Positions 36,296-49,825 of a stretch of 64,000 bases of DNA are shown one piece after another; the stretch's first letter is position 1; each line of letters begins with the position of its first letter. The notes below the pieces were generated by a model, which did no database searches, was not told where the DNA came from, and was given only the letters and a program-made list of their open reading frames with translations. This DNA comes from Epiperipatus broadwayi (Eukaryota; Onychophora; Udeonychophora; Euonychophora; Peripatidae): contig JAQFVV010000064.1 of the NCBI GenBank assembly GCA_028023455.1, positions 3,602,138 to 3,666,137 of the forward strand, given 5' to 3'. A program made the position numbers and the translations under genes.

Positions 36296-37139
36296 TTCAT
36301 TTACATCTTAATTCATAGATACACATTATTTGAAATTTTTATAGGTAATAACATGAAAATTTTTATTTTATTTTTGGATTGGATATCCGATTTTTCATTT
36401 GTTTAACTGAGTTTTAGCTGTAAAATAATTTACTTGATTAAATATTAACAATAATATTTAAACAGCATTAAACTGTTGCACATGCACTATATAAAATAAT
36501 TGACTTATTTTGATTAAATATTCAAAAAAATTTCATTCAGTTCAGTAATTAAAACTGATTCTTGAAATGTTTTTTGAATTCACCAAATCAGTTATTTATT
36601 TATCTTTTAGAAATTTAATATATATCTATAATAAAATATTTTAATTGCTATTTTTTGAGTTTGCTGACTCAGCTTGTCTGCAATTTCATCTTAATTGGTT
36701 ACCCACTAGTCATTAGATAGAGAATTCTGTCATACATTGCATTTTTGTGTAATAATTAGCAAGAATAGCGATGCCTTGAGAGTTCATCTTATTCACATTT
36801 CCAGCTTTTTTGTGCATTCTGATAACTCCCCCCCCCCCCCCCCCCAATTTTTTTTTAATGTAAGCATTTTTTCTTTTTTATTGTAATGAATATTAAAATG
36901 AATGTAAGCAAATCATATTAATAATTTTTTTGTATACAATTCTTTTTTAAACTATACCCTCTAAAAAAAAAAAAAAGCATTAAAAATTACAAAGAGAAAA
37001 CTTACTAAATTAAATAATCATTATTAAAATTTTTTATATTTTTTTCTAATATAGTTTTAAAATTCTCCTAATTTTGCAGCATAGCATATCAAAAAGTATT
37101 TATAAATTCAAGCAAAATTCTTGATGAGATTAGTTAGAT
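36296..37139. other. Gene-free AT-rich sequence with a C18 run
   Basis: Eighteen consecutive C at 36828-36845, followed by a T-rich run. No coding potential. Confidence 0.5.
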
Positions 37140-37224
37140 CATATTGAAAATAACATAAGATATATTATAAAAATCAGTTATTCATATTGAAAATAACATA
37201 AGATATATTATAAAAATCAGTTAT
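37140..37224. repeat. Tandem duplication, 43-bp period
   Basis: catattgaaaataacataag and the following bases (37140-37182) are repeated immediately at 37183-37224 without change, which suggests a recent slippage or duplication event. Confidence 0.9.
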
Positions 37225-37429
37225 CAAATAAATATTTTAAATAATTTGAATGAATAGTTTACATTTTCAATTTATGTTTTTTATTTATTTTTTTATTTCT
37301 ACTCCATTTTGTGTGTTAGTAGTATGTAACTATAATAAAAATCGTCATAGAAAATTGTTTAAATTAAAAAAAAAATGCATTTATCAATTTTTTTTTTTTT
37401 TGCAAAAATTTGAAATGTTATCAACATCA

Positions 37430-39960
37430 TCATACAGGATGAATGTTTTTCTAAATTCCATCCATAGCTTCTCCATATCACTCTTGCAAACTTTTTTATC
37501 TCATCTATCCATATAACATATATTCTTTATCTAGATCTTATGGAATCTCTTGAGATCTAGTTTAAGATTTCAACTATTCAGTCGTCATTTTTTTTAACAA
37601 AATGTCCAGTCCATTCCAATTCAGTCCAATAATGTCAATGATGTTTAATGGTTCTCTCACCCATATAACTCATTTATAATCCCTATTTGTTCTGTCCCAA
37701 GATACCTATCTACTTAGTCTGAAGTTTCTTTAATAATTTTCTGTTAAAATTTCCACGTTTCTGATCCATATGTAAGAAATAATAAAATATGTTTATCAAA
37801 AAATTTTGTTTTCAAATGCTTAAAATATTTTCCTTTAATATTAGGTTATTTTTATAAGAATGACAATATTCAAGTTTAATTCTATAATTAATTTTATCTA
37901 ATATACTTTCATCAATATTATTCATATAATTAAAATATTTTTAATTGCTAACTTTAATGTCTGTTTATCTACCTTTATTTTTTTTTTCTGTGAAAAACTA
38001 TCTATTTTAGAATTTTTAGCATTTATCTTTAATCCTATTTTTTTCCATTATCTGATAACCCTTGCAACATTTATTGAAGCTTTGAAGCACTATTAGCAAA
38101 ACATTTACTTCATCTGTAAAATCTAAATGACTTTGAACAATCTGTCTTTATTTTTATTCCTTTAGCTTCCTTTTTTAATTCTCACAATGATTCTTACAAA
38201 ACTGCTATAAAAGATTTTAGATATACGACTTTATCAATGTTTATCTTCTTACTATGATCATGTAATGTAATCACTGATGATGTATTTTGATAAATATTCC
38301 TCAGAATATGACATAACTTTCATCCATATATTGATGATGCAAAGCTTTAATCACCATGGAAAAAATCGTAGAATCAAATGCTTTTTCTAATCTATAAATT
38401 GAAAGCATAATGGCAAGTAATAATCCTTGCCACTTTATATGATATATCTTGATATGATCAATTGTGCTAAAATCATTTTTAAATTTAGCTTGGTTTTTGT
38501 TTGTTTGTTTGAGACTAATGAATTGTAATTATCTTACATAAAGCTTATATATAGAACTGACAAGTCTATATTTTTTAATGTTTTCTTTTTGATCTTTCCT
38601 AAATATCAATATCACTATTGCATTCTTTCAATCATCTGGTATTACTAAATTTATTATTTAGACATTTTATATATCGTTTTGCCAACAATATTTCTATTCC
38701 TTTAAATGCTTAAGATATCAATAATAATTTCATCTTTTCATGGGGATTTTATTTTTTTCATATATTTAAAATGCTTTTCAGTTCAGATAATATGATTATA
38801 GGATTTACTTTGCTTTCTTAGTTTTTATTATTATGTAGTTTGTTATGGAAGTCTTCCATGTATTTTATGATATTGTAATTCTTTTTTTAGTAAAAGTGCT
38901 ATTTTCCTTATTGCTAAAAACAACTTCTTACTTTTGAAACTTTTATTGTCTTCTATAGCTTATCTTGCCCATTCACGATAATATTTTTTTTATATCAACT
39001 CCTTTTGCATGATTTTATAGAATTTCAGATATTTTGTTCTTATTAAGATCATTTTACATATTTATTTTTTCTTCATGCATTGTTTTGTCTTAATTGTAGA
39101 TTTACTTGTAATTTGCTGCTTTGTAAGTGTCTTTGTAGCAGGTTTTAATAGAATATCAGATATTTTATCTCATTCAAGTCTGGGCTATCTTCAAAGTTTG
39201 GTTAATATTTTTAAACAATTTAAACATTTCTAATTTAAATTTATTGGAATATTTTTAAAAGTTAATATAAACTGTCAATACTATCCTAATAGTTTTCATC
39301 TTTTTAGTTTTAATTAACACACATCCTATATCTCATTTCCTGCATGAATTTATTAAGAATATTGCAATCTTGAAATAGACATTTTCTGTTAACTAAAATA
39401 ATCTATTTCTACTGTATCTTCATTTGGTTGCTTCCATGTCCATTATCATTTTTTTCAAAGAAAGAATTCATAATATATAGTTTGTTTTATTCCCACCAAA
39501 TTACACAAAGCTGTGTCTTCTCTTGTTTTTTTTTTCTTGATAATCAAATTTATCCATAGTACTCTCATTTTTAAATTCTAATATTAAAGTCCCATGACAA
39601 TTTTGAAATATTGTTTTATATGATGAAAATCATTGTGTACATCTATATAAAAATCCTCAGTTATTCATCACAATGAGAGTATTTGTTGGGCATAAACCTG
39701 AATAATTTGCATTTAGTATCTCCTAAATATGTTAGAATAATTAATGTTGTCATTCTGTCTGATATACCATCAGTCTTCACAATTTCATTCTTATATTTTT
39801 TATTTATAATAAGTTTTATTATATTTGTGCTTCATATTTCTTTTTTGTCACATTTCACAAAGTCCAATAATATTATGTTTAATATTAGATAGTTCTTTCA
39901 ATTCATGTAATCTTCCTTTACTTCATATTGATCTACAGTTATATATAGCTAAATGAAAAG
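37430..39960 (-). mobile_element. RTE-like LINE, heavily decayed copy (minus strand)
   Basis: Colinear with, and alignable to, the better preserved element just downstream (40.6-42.7 kb): both carry the same minus-strand 3' text (aaactagat(t/c)(c/t)aagagat around the EILN end) and internal blocks. This copy reaches further 5' into the endonuclease, where the minus strand reads VKTDGISDRMTTLIIL, GDTKCKLF and an altered DFN box (WDFNI) at about 39580-39780. Stops are frequent in all frames. It lies between the 3' end of REXO2 and the second copy, in the same orientation. Confidence 0.65.
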
Positions 39961-40629
39961 TCATAATGTCAAAGATAAAAGCCAGTAAACTCATGTTACT
40001 GACTGATACATATTAATGAACTGCCTATTCATATTCATTTGTCATAATATCAGCAATAACGAGAATGTTAAAAGGTCTTTTCATTTAATAGAAAACTGTT
40101 GAATATATATATGTAATATTTAGATTAAAAATATATATATTCAAATGTCACGATGAAGGATCATTAAATAAATATTTAGAATAGCTGGTATTAATCCAAG
40201 ATTCTGAATTCCCGAATAATTTTTATCAATCTGTGATATAGTCATTCTGATAATTATGACCAAATTATGTACATTTTTTACATTTAACATTGATTATTCT
40301 GATTATTTGTTTAATGCTATCATTCTGATTACTTTTTTAATATTACCAATAATTATATATATATTTACTGTATATCATACATAAATTAAGTTACATATTT
40401 TCTGTGTAGTATATTTGCTACAATGCTCTTAATTGTAATTTTGATTTTTTTCTAATTGTTATTGTGACTTATAGCTTGTTATACTTAGCAAAATTTGGAG
40501 GCATACTCACAGCAGAATGAGAAATTTATTATTTCTACAGTAGACTATATAATGAACTTGGTCCTATTACAATACTCATAAGGTTATATCTTTTCATATC
40601 AATGATACAGGGCTCATTTGGACTAAACA

Positions 40630-42680
40630 AACAAATTACACTTTATTTATATTTTTTTGTTGAAACTTTCAAAATATGTGTATTGAAACATAATGTTACA
40701 ATATGAATCTTTAAGATATTATATCTAATTCTTCTGTTTTTTCCTGAACATTGAACTTTGTCATGTCATCATTTTCAACCATTATCAATCCACTGCAAGA
40801 TGAAGGTTTCTTTAAGTTCATCAATCATTTCACATGGTTTTTTTCTAGGTCTTTTATAATCTCTTGGAATCTAGTTTAAGATTTCAACTGTCCATCTATT
40901 ATCATCTTTTCTAGCAATATGTTCAGCCCAACTCCATTTCAGTCTTTTAATTCTTTCAATGATGTCAGTAATACCTGTTTGTTCTCTTACCCATATATTT
41001 TGTTTTTGTTCTCTTCTTGTTACTCCTAACATTATCTCTCCATACTTCTTTGAAGTCTGAAGTCTCTGAATTGCTCTTCTGTTAAGTGTCCAAGTCTCAG
41101 ATCCATAAGTAAGAAATGGTAAAACAGATTTATTAAAAGCCTTCCTTTTCAAACACATAGGCATATTTCCTTTTAGTATTAAATTATTTCTACCAAAAAC
41201 ACTCCAACCAAGTTCAATTCTATGATTAATTTCATCCATTATGTTTTCATCTGTAGTAATAATCTGACCAAGGTATTTGTAGTTGTTAACTTCTTCTAAC
41301 TCATCATAATCAATTTTTATTTTCATCTTTTGAGAAAATCCATTGAACATTACTTTAGTCTTTTTAATGTTTACCTTTAGTCCTACTTTCTTACTTTCAT
41401 CTGGTAACTCCTGCAACATTTCCTGAAACTCTAAAGCATTGTTTACAAAAACAACTACATCATTGCCAAATGTAGATGATTTAAATAATCTCCATTTACT
41501 TTTACTCCCTTAGCTTGCCATTTTAATCCACAAACTACTTCTTGCAGCACTGCTGTAAAAAGTTTTGGAGATATGGAGTCACCTTGTCTTACACCTTTCT
41601 CAATGTTGACTTCCCCAGTATCATTATGTAATCTAATTGTTGCTGTTGCATTTTTATAAATATTCTTTAAAATATGACAATATCCTGGATCTATACCTTG
41701 ATGATCCAATGCTTTAATCACTGAAGAAATGTTTATAGAATCAAATGCCTTTTCATAATCTACAAATCCAAAACATAATGACAACTCATATTCATTTGTC
41801 CTTTCTATAACTTCTCTCAATACTTGAATATGATCTACTGTACTAAAACCACTTTTAAATCCAGCTTGTTCTCTTGGTTGGTGGAAATCCAATGTTCTCT
41901 GTAGACAAGTTGTAATTATCTTGGTAAAAATTTTATATAAAACCAATAAAAGGCTGATAGGTCTGTAATTTCTAATATCTTCTTTATCGCTTTTTTTAAA
42001 TATTAATATTATTACTGCATCCTTATTTCATGAAGCTTTTTTTTTATTCTGCATGGATTTAATTGCTCTCACTTTTTAATGTAAATACTTGGCATTTCAA
42101 AAAACATTTATAATTGTACAGGCTACTTCCCCCCTCCCCCTTTATTATTACATAATTCGTTGTAGAATTCTTCTGCACCTTTTATGATATCACTTCTCTT
42201 TGTAATAATAATGCCATCATCGTAAAGCTGAAATGATTTTTTCTATATTTTCTTTGCCATTTCAGTTATATTTCCTTATATCTTATCACGATTTTTGTAC
42301 TATTTTGCAGAATTCTGGATGTTTAATTCTTATAAATAGGTCATTTTTAAATGAGTAATCCTTTTTCATATTTTTCCATGTTTCAATTGAAATTTACTAG
42401 GGAATTGCTGTTTCTTTGTGCTAGCTATCTATCTGAGTAGTAGTTTTTATTAGTATCTTCTTATTGATCTCATTTAAATCTGAGCTATCTTTGAAATCTA
42501 TTAATATTTAAAAATGATTTGTAAGTTCTAGCTTAAATGTATGAGTATTTCTGAAGATTACATATAGCAACAATTTGTGTTTCTAGTTTTACATTAAACA
42601 TACATTTTACAGACATCTGTAAATTCATAAGCTTCATTGATGTGCCACATTTCTTTTTTTCATCGCTTGAATAATTTTAT
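40630..42680 (-). mobile_element. RTE-like LINE, reverse transcriptase part (minus strand)
   Basis: Two long open stretches belong to one broken polyprotein. The upstream one (41455-41946, 163 codons) holds reverse transcriptase motif A, FVDYEKAFDSI (residues 61-71), and motif B, RQGDSISPKLF (120-130). The downstream one (40871-41419, 182 codons) holds SKKVGLKVNIKKTKVMF, YLGQIITTDENIMDEINHRI, CLKRKAFNKSVLPFLTYGSE and WSWAEHIARKDDNRW. A one-base frameshift separates them near 41470. The catalytic FADD box now reads FGND, and a Trp codon after EILN has become TAG. Upstream sequence to about 42.7 kb is more decayed. It is not active but is the youngest-looking LINE in the window. Confidence 0.88.
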
Positions 42681-42901
42681 TTTTTCTAGCAAATATAGCA
42701 GCTACTGAAAACTTTTTTTAAAAATACATTTTCATGAAAAAATAATTTAAAATATATATATTATGTAAAATTTAATTAACAAAACAGGGCTATTCCATTA
42801 TATTAAATATAAACATTATTTTTAAGTTCAGTTATGTATGAGTGTTGTTGTGAAGAGGGCTTTTAAGGATTCTCCCCACACAGATTAAATATATTAAAAG
42901 A

Positions 42902-42989
42902 TTTTTATGGACAAAAGGTATTAACATAGTTTTCAGTTTCATCACATACGAACCTGAAAACTATGTGTATATTTATTGTCCATAAAAAA
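42902..42989. repeat. Short hairpin element
   Basis: tttttatggacaaaaggtat with its continuation to ttttcag (42902-42936) pairs with a right arm from ctgaaaactatg to ccataaaaaa (42954-42989), leaving an 17-base loop. There are a few mismatches and a one-base bulge. It could be a small MITE or foldback remnant. Confidence 0.55.
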
Positions 42990-45900
42990 CCAATATATAT
43001 TAAAATTGATATTTAAGATTTAAGTTTTTAGTAACATATAGATTTGTAAAAATAGTAGTTTTTTTTTATAATAAGGGAGAGATAAAGTATAACATTATTA
43101 ATTTATTTTTAATCTGAAGATTAGGGAATGCATAGTAACAGATTAACAATATTGTATCTGTATTAGAAATAAAACACCTATAACAAGTATAATATGAAAA
43201 AGGCAATTTTTATTTCGTTGATTTTTTTTTAACATTTTTTTTTTTTATTAATATTATTTTTCCAACACAAAAGATAGACGAATTAAAATAAAATAACAGT
43301 TATTCATACAGTGAGTTTGAGAAAAAAATATATATATTTTTTTTCCTTAGCTTGGAAAGGGGAATTTTAATTTTAAACATTTGCCATAATTGCTTTAAAT
43401 GTTTTAAATCTTTTTAATTACCAAAATGAAAATAAGCATGTGACTATAAATTTAGTTAATACAGATAGTTGAATAAATAAACTTAATTGCAGATAATATT
43501 CATTAAACTAAAGTTTTGTCATATTGTAGTTTCTCTTGTCAATTTATAATATCATAAAAACTTATGATAACAATAACAAAATATGTGTATATTTAAAATT
43601 ACTTTGCCTGAAAGAAGTTAATGAATGCTGTTTACCTCTTGGCTGCATACAGAAATTATTTTGCTATAAAAAAAAATTCAAACTAGAAAATCCATGCCCA
43701 CCCCCTCCCAATTATTTAATGAAAAATATGCCAATTTAAAAGATTAAATTTTATTTGTTTATATATATTATTTTTTAATAAAATATGAGGATTCTTAAAA
43801 TCTAAGCCAGAATTTCTAAAATATTTTCTGACTTTTTAACCAACTGAAGATATTGTCTTATTTTATTCATTTAAGAATTTTAGATGTGTTCACAAATTTG
43901 TTTTACTTGTGTTTTTTTTTAAATTATAATTTGTATGTATATTTATAAATATAAGTATGTAATATATTGAGAAAAATAAACTCTTGTAACTGATGTGATT
44001 AAAAAAAATAATAACTAAAAAGAAAATCCTTGTACTTTGATTAATATTTCATCCAGACTATCCATACTCAGAATATAGGGCCATATTAATGTTTTATACA
44101 AATAAATATTACAAAAAAATATATTCTTAAATAATGAAAATTGGATATACTATTTTTTTAAATTTATTGGTATATGCCTACATATTCAAGATGTGTACAA
44201 ATGTATGAAATGATTTTAAAATCTTTTTTTTTTTACTTGAAATTTTATTTAAATTAACTAGCTTGAACTTTTACATCAATTATTTATTGTATTAATATAC
44301 AATACACTATTATTTGTTAAGCTTTCTAAAAATATTTCTAACGCTATTTAAGAAACTTACTTTTTTTGTTAATTTTCAAAAATAAAAAAATCAAATAGAA
44401 ATTACTATGCAATGTCGTATCAGTTAGTTAAAAATAATAAAAACATATAAATTTGTAGTTCAAAAATTATTTTACTAGAGGGCATTATACACAGTATGAT
44501 TTAAATATGGATTTTTATTTACTATGATATATATGATACAGATTTTTATTAAAAAGTGAAACTGATATGTTTTATTGTGTAAAATGGATAGATATGTACT
44601 ATGATATTTGTACATAAATACCTATACACACATACATAAAGCAATTACGTGTTATATATTTTAGCAATAAAATGATTCATTTGTGTAAATGTAGATACAG
44701 AATCAAATGTAATGTTTATATATGCAATTGTATGTTTAAATATAAAATGCTAAATATACAGATATGTGGTTACATTAAAATTTCTGTCCATTGTTGCAGC
44801 ATATATTGGTTCCTGCTTTTGTCTTCTGCTTTCTTTGGACCTGTAACTAAGAAAACAATAGAAACATTCCTGCTTCTATTGTTTTTCTCTATCATTTATT
44901 TCCTCCAGTTTTTTGAAATACAGTGGATAGAGATTTCACTGTATGTATATTTATATATAAACACACTCATACACACATACCTATATCTATGTAGATAGAT
45001 CTATATCTATGTAGATAGATACATTCATATACTATATAGTACATTTGTAATTGCTATCTGGAAAAAAAAGCAAATTTAAAATTTGTCAAGAAATAATCTT
45101 TGTACTATGTTAAGTTTTTATTTGTAAAGAAAAATGCAACTAGCTTCAATTTTTTGAAGATTTTTTTTTTTATCTAAATGAATTAATAATTTGAAAGCAT
45201 TTATGGCAAATGTAGATATTAAATGGACAGTGGTATAAAAACATTGGTATGGTAGTTTCATTTTTTTTCTTTTATAAACAAAAATAATTACATGAATTTT
45301 AAGCAGCTGAAAGAATAATATTAGGGTTCTCAACATACCAATGTTTTTATTGTACATTTTTATTGTTTGATAATATGTTAAATACATTGATTTTTTTTAC
45401 AAAAAAGTACAGGGATTAAACTAAAATGTACAAAAATAAAAAAATTAGTGAACATGATTTGATTTGGTAAAAAATAATTTTTATAAGGACATTGTAGTAG
45501 TTTATCTAATTCCTACACTAGAACTAATGTCTTTAAAAAAAATTTTTTTTTGGTAGACAAAAATGTTTAAAAAAAAAAAAAAACACCAAATAAATAAATT
45601 AAAAAAAAAAAGAATGCAAAATTATATATATAAGTTCATATATATATAAAGGAAATTGTCTTTTTTGTTGTTTTTATCATGAAGTATCCTCTCTACTATT
45701 AGTAAAGAGTCTATTCACGGAACATCCGTGTTTTAAGAAACATAAATTTTTCCAGATAAAGTTTTATCTGTGTAAATGCTATCTAAAAGCCTAATTTACA
45801 GCAGGTCAGTTTCTAACTGCTTTAAAGATTTACACCTTACATTATATATATATTTTTGCCAAAAGGCAAAGAAAAAAAATGAAACAATAATAAAATAATA

Positions 45901-47200
45901 ATTGGGAAAGAAGCTTTGATTTGATTTTTTTCAAGTTATTATTGATGCAAAATTTTGCCTTTATTAATACCCCCCCCCTCTTTATTTTTTGTATAATAAA
46001 TGTGATTAGTCTGAATATTTTATACCTGTGAGAAACAATAAAATTGCAATTAAATAGATAGTTGATTTTTATTTTTCATTAATATTTAGATTGACTTCTC
46101 CTTTCCTTCTTTACTAAATTTATCCATTCCCTAAATGGTTTTAACTATTTGAGATTTATATATTTCATATTAATACACACAGTGTACATATATATATATA
46201 TTATAAATTTGTGAAAATAATATTTTTTCTTATTACTTTTAGATAATAATTGATTATTATTTTCACAATTTGTAAAAAAAAAAAGTAATCAATTGATTAA
46301 TTAAATCAATAAAATTAAAATGAACATTATTTAGAATAAAATTAATTTGCTATGAACGATATAAAACCAATGACAAAGTATTATAAAAGAAACAAGTCAA
46401 AATATATTTCTTTTTAAATGCTATTTTTTTTATTAATATTTTATTTAAATTTTATAATTTCCATCAGGATTAATAAGTATTTATCGAATAATGATTTAAA
46501 AATTAATCTATTTCTCTTTATGTCAGAAATCTATTTATATATAAATATGGTTGTCTATTCATATATATTAACCGACCCACACATGCATATATATCTAAAT
46601 TAATAGGTTGATATTGGTAATTTTCTTTGGTATCAATTATTTACAAATGAACATGGCAGTGTAGTAATAAGAACCAAACGAACTACTTTGGTCAATATTA
46701 TATGTATAATCTATTAATCAAATTTTTTTATTAATAACAAATAAAAATAGACTTTGGTATTAATTTTTTTAAAAAAAATTATGTATATATTTCTAATACT
46801 GCATATTTTTAAACAACTTCTTAAATGCCCAATTTTATATACATGTGGGGGGGGGTGTGTGTGTGAGATAATAGTTGTTATTTTCTCTATCCTATTACTT
46901 GCTTCCCCCATTTTAATACCCAGATATGAGAGAGGCAAAAGGTATAGCATCCTTTGCATTAACATTGAATATGCTTCAGTATTCAGGTATGTAAATATAT
47001 TTATATGTAATAAATGAATACATAAATATACGAAGCATAATAACTATTTAAATTCATTTTATTCTTGAGAATCACAATTTAAAGACAATTCGTTTTAAAA
47101 TAAATGATAGTATTATGAGAAAATTATATACTAGTATAAATTGTAAATGGATATGTTTTTTTTTTTCCCAAATGATATTTTTTTTGCATATGGATCACTT
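42990..47200. other. Gene-free AT-rich interval
   Basis: No coding exon or known repeat was recognised. Present are a duplicated 20-base ctatatctatgtagatagat (about 44980-45020), nine C at 45970-45978, and a G10 run continuing into (TG)n at 46847-46864. The short frames here are AT-driven chance. Confidence 0.45.
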
Positions 47201-47203
47201 AGT

Positions 47204-47223
47204 TTTATTTCACATATTTATTT
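47204..47223 (-). terminator. Candidate poly(A) signals of the minus-strand gene
   Basis: Minus-strand AATAAA hexamers lie at 47204-47209 and 47218-47223, about 290-305 bases beyond the stop at 47509. They would give a 3' UTR of around 300 bases. Several other AT-rich hexamers nearby make the exact site uncertain. Confidence 0.35.
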
Positions 47224-47508
47224 CTATATTTTAAGGCAAAATTTGTTCAATTTCATAGATTTATTATTATTGTATTTGTACATTGATTAGGGTAAAAGCA
47301 ATAATAAATGCTAAGAGAGCAACAAAATAACTTTTGCTTACACTATTTACAGCCACTGCAAGTTAGAGGGCACTGTATCAAATATATACAAAAGCTAATA
47401 GTATTTTGTATCATTTTTCTTTTTTTCCTTTTTTTTCTTTTTTAAAAATTTTAATAAAAAGAAACAAGGCTTCTTAATTTGCATGAATTAAATCATTTTT
47501 GAAGCCAC

Positions 47509-49825
47509 CTAACATTCACTTTCCATTTCTTCTGAATCACCCTGCCTTTCTTGCTGCTTTTGCCGATATTTTTGGAATTCTTCTTTTAAGGCAGATACTC
47601 TGCCTTCTGTATTATCATATTTGCTCAGTTTTGGCCTGGGATAAAAAATGCCATAAAGCTCACTGTCACTGGTGCCCTTTTCTATACTGGCCACTCTAGA
47701 ATGTGCATGGGGACCCGTGTTGCAACGACGTAGTTTATCCAAGAGTTCAGACTCAAGAGGACTTATGGAATCAAACTCATAGTTTTCATCCACAGACAAA
47801 TCAAGGGGGATTTGTGACGACGGGCTAGGTTCTGAGAAAGGAGAGTCCGTGCTAATGTCATGCTCTAATGGAGTCAAATTGGAGCTCACGGATGACCTCA
47901 TTGGAGGACGTGACATATGGGACATTTGTGAAGTATTTTGACTACCAAATCCACTACTGGCACTTCTGCTAGCAGGAGAGTATTCTAGATCACCTTGTAA
48001 ACTGCCACCTCTTGAATGAGAAATTGATGCAGCTTTACTTCCCCGACCACTACTTCCTCTTCCAGAACTGCCACTAGTTACACTAGTTCTACTATTTGGA
48101 ACATCTTGAGTGACACGTGTCAATCCATCTTCACCTATGAATAAGGGATCAATTTGAAAGGTATTTTGAAAAGTATCATCATATGATGCTGCTGCTGGAA
48201 ATGCCACAGGTCCAAAAGATCTAGCTAACTCTGGTGCACTATGTCGATATAAACCTCGTAATGCCCCACTACGAATTCTTTGAATTGTTCCTTGTAAACG
48301 ATCACGTGTATATGCTAAAGGAGGTGTTTGTCCACTTGTGCTACTTTCACTAGTACTGTGGTCTTCACCATCTTTCATAGATGGAATAACCCGAGCTATT
48401 CTCTTTTTAGATTTGGAGGGTGTTCCGGGAGATAAAGATTTTCTTAATTCACCAGGACTACTCTCAGCTAAAGGTTGACAATAGCTTTTTGGAATTATTG
48501 ATAAATTTCTATAAAAAGGTCTTCTGCTATCATTAACTGGTGGCATATGTTCTGGAAAATGATATTGAGATTGCTTGTACCAAGTGTCATGTAAATGCTC
48601 TCCGTTATACATATATGAATATGTAACACTTTCAGCACTAGGATAACGTACTGGTCTAGATCCAAATCTTTCCATATCAAACTCCTCTTCCCTATATTTT
48701 TCAGAACTTGGATAACGATATGGTTCAGAGCGACTCCTTGGACGTCCAGGATCATACATAGCATTATAAGGATGATAAAACATAGAACTATAACGATCAA
48801 ATGGTGTGTAATAAACACTTCTATCTGATGAATATGCTCGTGTGTGAATGTCTGAATCTCTGACTGAAGAACGTGAATCATGATCTCGATTGCCAACAAA
48901 TCGCCTTCGAAGTTCAGGTTGTCCCAATCCATGAAAATCAAATGATCGTCCACGAGTAGCCATATGATATGGTGGAGGAGGAGTTCTCTGTAAGGAAATT
49001 TCTTGAGGATGCTGTCTATGATATAACTCATGATGGTTTTGTTCTGAAAAAGGATAGGTAGCTGGTACAGGTGGCATGCGTGGTTCTGAATAATAAGATC
49101 CTGGCTCAACATGTACTTGAACACTGACATTTTGTGAGCCTCCTTGAACTGAAATTGGATCTCGTTCAAGTTTTTGATCAAAAGTTGCCAAACTTGCTGA
49201 TGTTTCTGCACTTGGTAAAAAGCGGCTGGAGACAGTGCTGGGAAATGAACGTTCTATAGATGATTGTTGAATTGAACTGAGGCTATCAATGGCAAATAAT
49301 CCCACATTATCTTCTGGACTACTTGTACGATAAAGTGGACCATGAGAAGAGGTTACTAGATCACTCCTTGGCATAATTTCATTCATGCTAATGTAATTAT
49401 TATGCTGAATGCTTTGGCCAGTTCCATCACTACGTACACTGTTTTGTGTACTTTCACCTCTACGATAAGGTACTGCTTCAACTTCAGGGCGAGTAAGAAA
49501 CCCCCCGTCGTCATTATCTTCCCCATTAACGACAAATTTCCCTTCAGCTGAACGGCGAATCCAACCTAATGGGCGAGTATATTCTACTTCAATATTATAC
49601 TGTACAGATTTTGGGAAACGTCTTTGTCGTCCATCAGTTTGTGTCCATTCTGCTGAAGTCTGAAACCTGGGGTCAGGTGGCCTGGCCCCTGACCTGGAAA
49701 CAGATTGTTCATTTTGTGGCACAAAAAAAACTTGTTCCCTTTGAGTTACATGTCCTACTGAACAAAGTTTCTTCATAATAGAAGTAATTGTTAAGCTTGA
49801 TATTCGGCCCTTGCAACTATTTTCA
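47509..49825 (-). CDS. 3'-terminal exon of an unidentified low-complexity protein
   Basis: One uninterrupted exon encodes about 771 residues and ends in a TAG at 47509-47511. A strong acceptor, tttctttcttttttag, sits just upstream (minus strand), and the frame crosses it through a split codon. The 15 or so codons beyond it are therefore intronic read-through, and the first Met of the open frame is not the start. Base composition is far less AT-rich than the surroundings and codon use looks selected. The protein is Ser/Pro/Arg/Tyr-rich and probably disordered. Near its start are KGRISSLTI, MKKLCSVGHVTQREQVFFVP and YTRPLGWIRRSAEGKFVVNG; a PPPPY (WW-ligand) motif is at residues 298-302. It also has Ser-Gly repeats (SGSSGRGSSGRGS), LDLSVDENYEFDS and a charged C-terminal helix. 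No membrane segment or catalytic domain is visible. It could be the cytoplasmic tail of a cell-surface protein such as a turtle/IGSF9-type receptor; that is a guess from general style. Confidence 0.88.

Noticed and set aside
44672-44998. A 108-codon plus-strand frame
   Set aside because: AT-driven hydrophobic and Tyr-rich composition that runs into a tandem microsatellite; no supporting evidence.
48495-49211. A 238-codon minus-strand open frame inside the large exon
   Set aside because: It is an alternative phase of the 771-residue exon, with His/Ile/Leu-biased composition and no motifs.
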